Both the position numbers and the translations under genes were made by a program. A DNA stretch of 64,000 bases, from positions 1 through 64,000 of the forward strand of contig NZ_JAMOLN010000027.1 of NCBI RefSeq assembly GCF_024448165.1, in the 5' to 3' direction. The first letter of the stretch is position 1; each line of letters starts with the position of its first letter. A model generated the notes under the pieces. That model had not been told where the DNA came from, did not search any database, and worked only from the letters and a program-made list of their open reading frames with translations. This document shows, in pieces, positions 61,274-64,000 of the stretch. The stretch is from Streptomyces longispororuber. GTDB taxonomy: Bacteria; Actinomycetota; Actinomycetes; Streptomycetales; Streptomycetaceae.

Positions 61274-61480
61274 ATGATCGCAGCACGCATGGCAGCAGCC
61301 GTGCTGGTCACATGGACCGCGCTGATCGTGCTCCTACTCGCGCCGTCGCCCCTGCCAGAGCATTGGCGTTACTACATCTACTCTCCAGCGAGCGTGGGCC
61401 TGTGGCTGCTGGCCATGCTCGTCGCACCCGTCGTGGTCTGCACAGTCAAATGGCCATGGATCAAGTCGGGCGGCAGATGA
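61274..61480 (+). CDS. Small membrane protein, unknown function
   Basis: 68 residues from the ATG at 61274 with two hydrophobic segments (MAAAVLVTWTALIVLLLAP and VGLWLLAMLVAPVVVC). A weak GGGAG site lies upstream. Streptomyces genomes contain many such proteins; no role can be given. It lies just outside the intact IS5 element. Confidence 0.5.
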   Translation: MIAARMAAAVLVTWTALIVLLLAPSPLPEHWRYYIYSPASVGLWLLAMLVAPVVVCTVKWPWIKSGGR

Positions 61481-61556
61481 ACCCCGACTTGCATACGAGC
61501 CCGCGGACTACCACTACCCCCTTATCGCCTGGTCATCAATTGCGGGACAGCCCTTA

Positions 61557-61666
61557 CGACCTCGTGCACGATAGGAGCCAGCGCCGCGTTCGCGCAGGTC
61601 AAAGCCTCGGACGTCGCGATAGCGCAAGTCGCTGACCTGCAGCGATGCTTATCGTGCACGAGGTCG
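61557..61666. mobile_element. 110-bp MITE-like element with 17-bp inverted repeats
   Basis: Ends CGACCTCGTGCACGATA (61557-61573) and its exact complement (61650-61666), flanked on both sides by TTA, a TNA-type 3-bp target duplication known for some IS5-family groups. A further internal dyad GCAGGTCA (61594-61601) / TGACCTGC (61633-61640) means the whole unit can fold into one hairpin. No coding capacity. The ends match the IS end at 15956-15971 over 16 bases including the flank. Confidence 0.8.
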
Positions 61667-61943
61667 TTAGCGAGGACCGTCACGGAGACACCGACGGACG
61701 CATCTCTCTCAAGGATGCAGTTCTCGACGGAGGACAAGTCGTCGTCGCGCGACGCGCCGTTGCCATCACTCGGGGGCTTGGTGAGCCACTGCCCGAAGGG
61801 CTGAGCATCGTTGAGCCGATCACGATCAACCTGCGTCCTGCTATGCCTGATCCACCTCAGTTGCCGTAGGATCGTCGGCCGATCTGCGGCCCCTGCGGGT
61901 TCGCGCGGTTGGCGATCTGTGCCCGGAAGTCCTGTGACGAGGT
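61667..61943. other. Intergenic with possible decayed plus-strand gene end
   Basis: A plus-strand reading after the MITE (DGRISLKDAVLDGGQVVVARRAV ... INLRPAMPDPPQLP, stop 61869) looks protein-like for about 65 residues but has no start other than codons inside the MITE. It may be a gene whose 5' part was displaced by the insertion. Confidence 0.4.
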
Positions 61944-62618
61944 TTAGAGGATGGTTCGCCAGGCGGGTTCGCGCTCTTTGACCATTGCGATCTCCTCACG
62001 GGTGGCGTCACGCACGGCTGTGAGGGGCTCGGGCCGGTAGGTCATCCGGTCGGCGTCACCTGGAGCAATGGTGATCGTTCCGCTGCGGCCCGCGCTCGAC
62101 CAATCCAGCTCGATGCGCCACTCGACTTCGAAGGTCGACGTGGGGGTGATCTCGAAGAGTTCCGGATCGCTGTTGCTGACGGTGAACGGAAAGTCTGGTC
62201 CCCCGTCGGGTTGAAGCACGGGTGGTGACGCATCCAGGTTCGTGACGAAGCCTCGCGTTTCCAGAATCCCCAGTATGAGCATGAGGAGCGCCGCCGGACG
62301 CGGCTCACTGCGTCGCACGATGACGGGACGCATCGCGTGGATGACGACTGCCTGAGCGCTGAGCCCCTCGACAAGGATCTTGACCGCACCGCCGGGCGAC
62401 CAGGTAATTCCTGTGCCGGCGTACACGAAGATGTGACCTTTTCCGATCCTCGTGCAGGTCACCACCAGAGGCACCTCCGGTTCCGGCGCCGTCTCGGCGT
62501 ACGCATGGACGTCGCCGTGAATGGTTCCGACTTGGATCACCGGCCCATGAACCTGTGCCTGGCCTGATAGCTCATTGCTGACGCGAGACTGGGGCTGCTC
62601 CTCGGGTTGCTTTGTCAT
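61944..62618 (-). CDS. Hypothetical protein with HGPVIQVGTIHGDVH-type N-terminal motif
   Basis: 224 residues, soluble. Residues 13-40 (NELSGQAQVHGPVIQVGTIH, then GDVHAY) match a short motif that in Streptomyces precedes NTPase, TPR or effector domains of presumed conflict and signalling proteins. The remainder is beta-rich (VVTCTRIGKGHIFVYAGTG ... FEVEWRIELDW) and was not recognised. Same strand as the membrane protein upstream, 197 bases away, where nothing else is seen. Confidence 0.6.
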   Translation of the reverse strand: MTKQPEEQPQSRVSNELSGQAQVHGPVIQVGTIHGDVHAYAETAPEPEVPLVVTCTRIGKGHIFVYAGTGITWSPGGAVKILVEGLSAQAVVIHAMRPVIVRRSEPRPAALLMLILGILETRGFVTNLDASPPVLQPDGGPDFPFTVSNSDPELFEITPTSTFEVEWRIELDWSSAGRSGTITIAPGDADRMTYRPEPLTAVRDATREEIAMVKEREPAWRTIL

Positions 62619-62815
62619 CGGTCTCCCCTGCGATCAGTTTCGTCAACAGGCTTGCACAGTCCTTCTGTTGGAGTCCATGGGGTGCCTGCGGGCTAGGGCC
62701 TGTTGCGAAAGTGCTGGGCACAGCCACTCGCTGTGGACTGCGACGGCCGCCTCATAGCGGATGGCGGTTGACCAGCAGACGGTCTGGCGACGTCAAGGCT
62801 TGGAGGACGGACAGG

Positions 62816-64000
62816 TTATTGGCGGTTGAGATTGCGGGTCACTCCGGCGGCGATGGTTGTGGCGAGGATCCAGCCTGCTGCGATCAGAAGATAGGACAGC
62901 CACTGGTAAAGGCCGGTGGGAGCGAATGCCTTGTCCTGGCCGAAGTCGATGATGGGTAGGAGGAGGTCAAGGGCATAGATGACGGGGTTGAAGTCCGGGC
63001 CTTTGCCCCGCTCGGCCGCGGGCGGCTGGTTCAGTCCGTAGGCGACTGAGCCGAGGAGCAAAAGAGCCAGGAGCCAGGCCATGGCACGGAGTGGGCGGAA
63101 ACCGTAGCCGACAGTAGCGTCCTGGAGGTAGCCCCAGAGTTTGGCGTGCCAAAGCAGCGTGGTCCGGTGCCGGCGTTGCTTGGCGAGTTGGACCGCACGG
63201 GCTTCGGCGTCGTCACCGACGCGGCGGTACGAGGCCGCGAGTTGCTCGTAGGCGTGCTGCACGAAGCCGTCTTCGTCTCGCTCGAGTAGGGCGAGTCGTT
63301 GTACGGCTGGCAGGCGCGGGGCGAGGGCCTCGTACGTCAGGCCCTCCAGACGTACCCTGGCAGGCCAGACTTCGGGCTTGGCGTGGATGATCTTGAAGTG
63401 GGCGTAGTGCATTTTGACGTCACCTGAGACTGGGGCCGCGTCCCAGAGCGAGAACCCTGCTGCCTCACAGCTGCTGATGCCCAGTGCGACACCGCCCGGG
63501 TTGCGGAGCCGGGCCTCGATGAAGGTGAGCCAGCCGGTGACCTTGGCGGCGGTGAGTCTGACGCGGCCTTCGGCCACGAGGCCGCCCGCGTTGAGTCTGG
63601 TCCCGACCGTCAGGTGGGCGGCGTTGAGGGCATCACCTCCCGAGTTCTTGATGTGGGCGTCTTCGAGGTCAAGGGCGCCTTCTATGCGGGCGGCTCCGAT
63701 GCGGATCTCGCCGTGGGCCACCAGTTCGGGTGCCCAGATGTCGTTGCCAATGGAGGCATGGCTGAGCTCGAGGACGCACCCGCCGTCGACGCCGAGGCGG
63801 GCGCGGTCGAGGAAGATTCCGCCGGGGACTTGTGCCCTGCCCAGCTGCACGCTTCCGGGGATAGTGCAGGCAGTGAGCCGGAGTTCGTCATCGACGCGTA
63901 TGGCGGTGGCTATGAGGGCGGGCAGGTAGGACGCACTGAGGTCAAGCTGGCGGGTCTGTGCTCCACGGAAGTCCGGCGGATGCTCGAAGTGGCAGACGTT
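62816..64000 (-). CDS. Beta-helix/membrane protein, 5' end beyond the window
   Basis: 394 codons lie in the window and the frame is open to base 64000, so the start is outside. The first about 220 residues are short repeats of the pattern L-x-A-x-I-x-G (for example GAARIEGALDLEDAHI, AAKVTGWLTFIEARL), suggesting a right-handed beta-helix like bactofilin or pentapeptide proteins. Then a charged helical linker (LAASYRRVGDDAEARAVQLAKQRR) and three C-terminal membrane segments (AMAWLLALLLLGSVAYGL; VIYALDLLLPII; LSYLLIAAGWILATTIAAGV). Such Streptomyces proteins are sometimes labelled membrane-associated oxidoreductase, without evidence visible here. Confidence 0.75.
   Translation of the reverse strand, partial: NVCHFEHPPDFRGAQTRQLDLSASYLPALIATAIRVDDELRLTACTIPGSVQLGRAQVPGGIFLDRARLGVDGGCVLELSHASIGNDIWAPELVAHGEIRIGAARIEGALDLEDAHIKNSGGDALNAAHLTVGTRLNAGGLVAEGRVRLTAAKVTGWLTFIEARLRNPGGVALGISSCEAAGFSLWDAAPVSGDVKMHYAHFKIIHAKPEVWPARVRLEGLTYEALAPRLPAVQRLALLERDEDGFVQHAYEQLAASYRRVGDDAEARAVQLAKQRRHRTTLLWHAKLWGYLQDATVGYGFRPLRAMAWLLALLLLGSVAYGLNQPPAAERGKGPDFNPVIYALDLLLPIIDFGQDKAFAPTGLYQWLSYLLIAAGWILATTIAAGVTRNLNRQ

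Overview
The window is high-GC actinobacterial DNA, most likely from a Streptomyces chromosome or large linear replicon. Pointers to this are the XRE/DUF397/anti-sigma-type ATPase trio, Tat-exported and very large subtilisin-like secreted enzymes, TetR/LacI/LuxR/AraC regulators with long GC-rich genes, and a high density of decayed insertion sequences. No rRNA, tRNA or CRISPR array was seen. Gene identities rest on reading motifs by eye; no database search was possible.

Layout. 0-2.4 kb: secreted VWA protein whose stop codon falls on the window edge. 2.6-4.1 kb: remnants of ISL3 and IS5 elements. 4.2-6.7 kb: TetR repressor divergent from an FtsX-type ABC permease and its ATPase, with a 16-bp inverted-repeat operator between them. 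6.8-16.0 kb: an arsenic island made of arsC plus a truncated arsT; arsR-acr3-DUF2180-arsO; tauE/safE; a second ArsO-like oxygenase divergent from a second arsR; and a third arsR divergent from a flavoprotein, the ArsI C-As lyase and an MFS exporter that is cut off by an IS remnant. 16.0-17.5 kb: gene graveyard (chimeric transposase, RecD-like helicase, TetR). 17.5-24.4 kb: M28-like protein, a large subtilisin-like protease and a LuxR/TrmB-like regulator. 24.4-25.3 kb: more gene fossils. 25.3-28.6 kb: vdcB-vdcC-vdcD type non-oxidative hydroxyarylic acid decarboxylase operon (UbiX, UbiD, small subunit D) divergent from an AraC regulator. 28.6-34.3 kb: fossils, an orphan Imm51-type immunity gene, a nonsense-interrupted IS630, a small secreted protein, a LuxR regulator, an ISL3 remnant and an aldo/keto reductase. 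34.5-37.4 kb: about 2.9 kb with no credible gene but rich in short palindromic motifs and stem-loops; this is the most unusual stretch. 37.5-43.1 kb: DUF397/XRE/ATPase regulators, a broken aminoglycoside-phosphotransferase-like gene, a DUF6414-like protein and a truncated PhyH gene.

43.3-58.6 kb is one carbohydrate-utilisation regulon: GH3, an endonuclease/exonuclease/phosphatase-fold protein, GH13, Tat-exported GH35 beta-galactosidase, sulfatase, a glycoamylase-like (PF10091) enzyme, an FN3 protein, a complete ABC sugar importer and a LacI repressor. Five near-identical 14-bp palindromic sites lie in front of the operons, including lacI itself, so the locus looks like a self-contained, LacI-controlled system for a complex, probably sulfated, glycan. 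58.9-64 kb: a hypothetical protein, two IS5-type elements (one needing a -1 frameshift), a 110-bp MITE-like element whose ends match the IS end that truncates the MFS gene, a protein with a conflict-system-like N-terminal motif, and a membrane protein that runs off the window.
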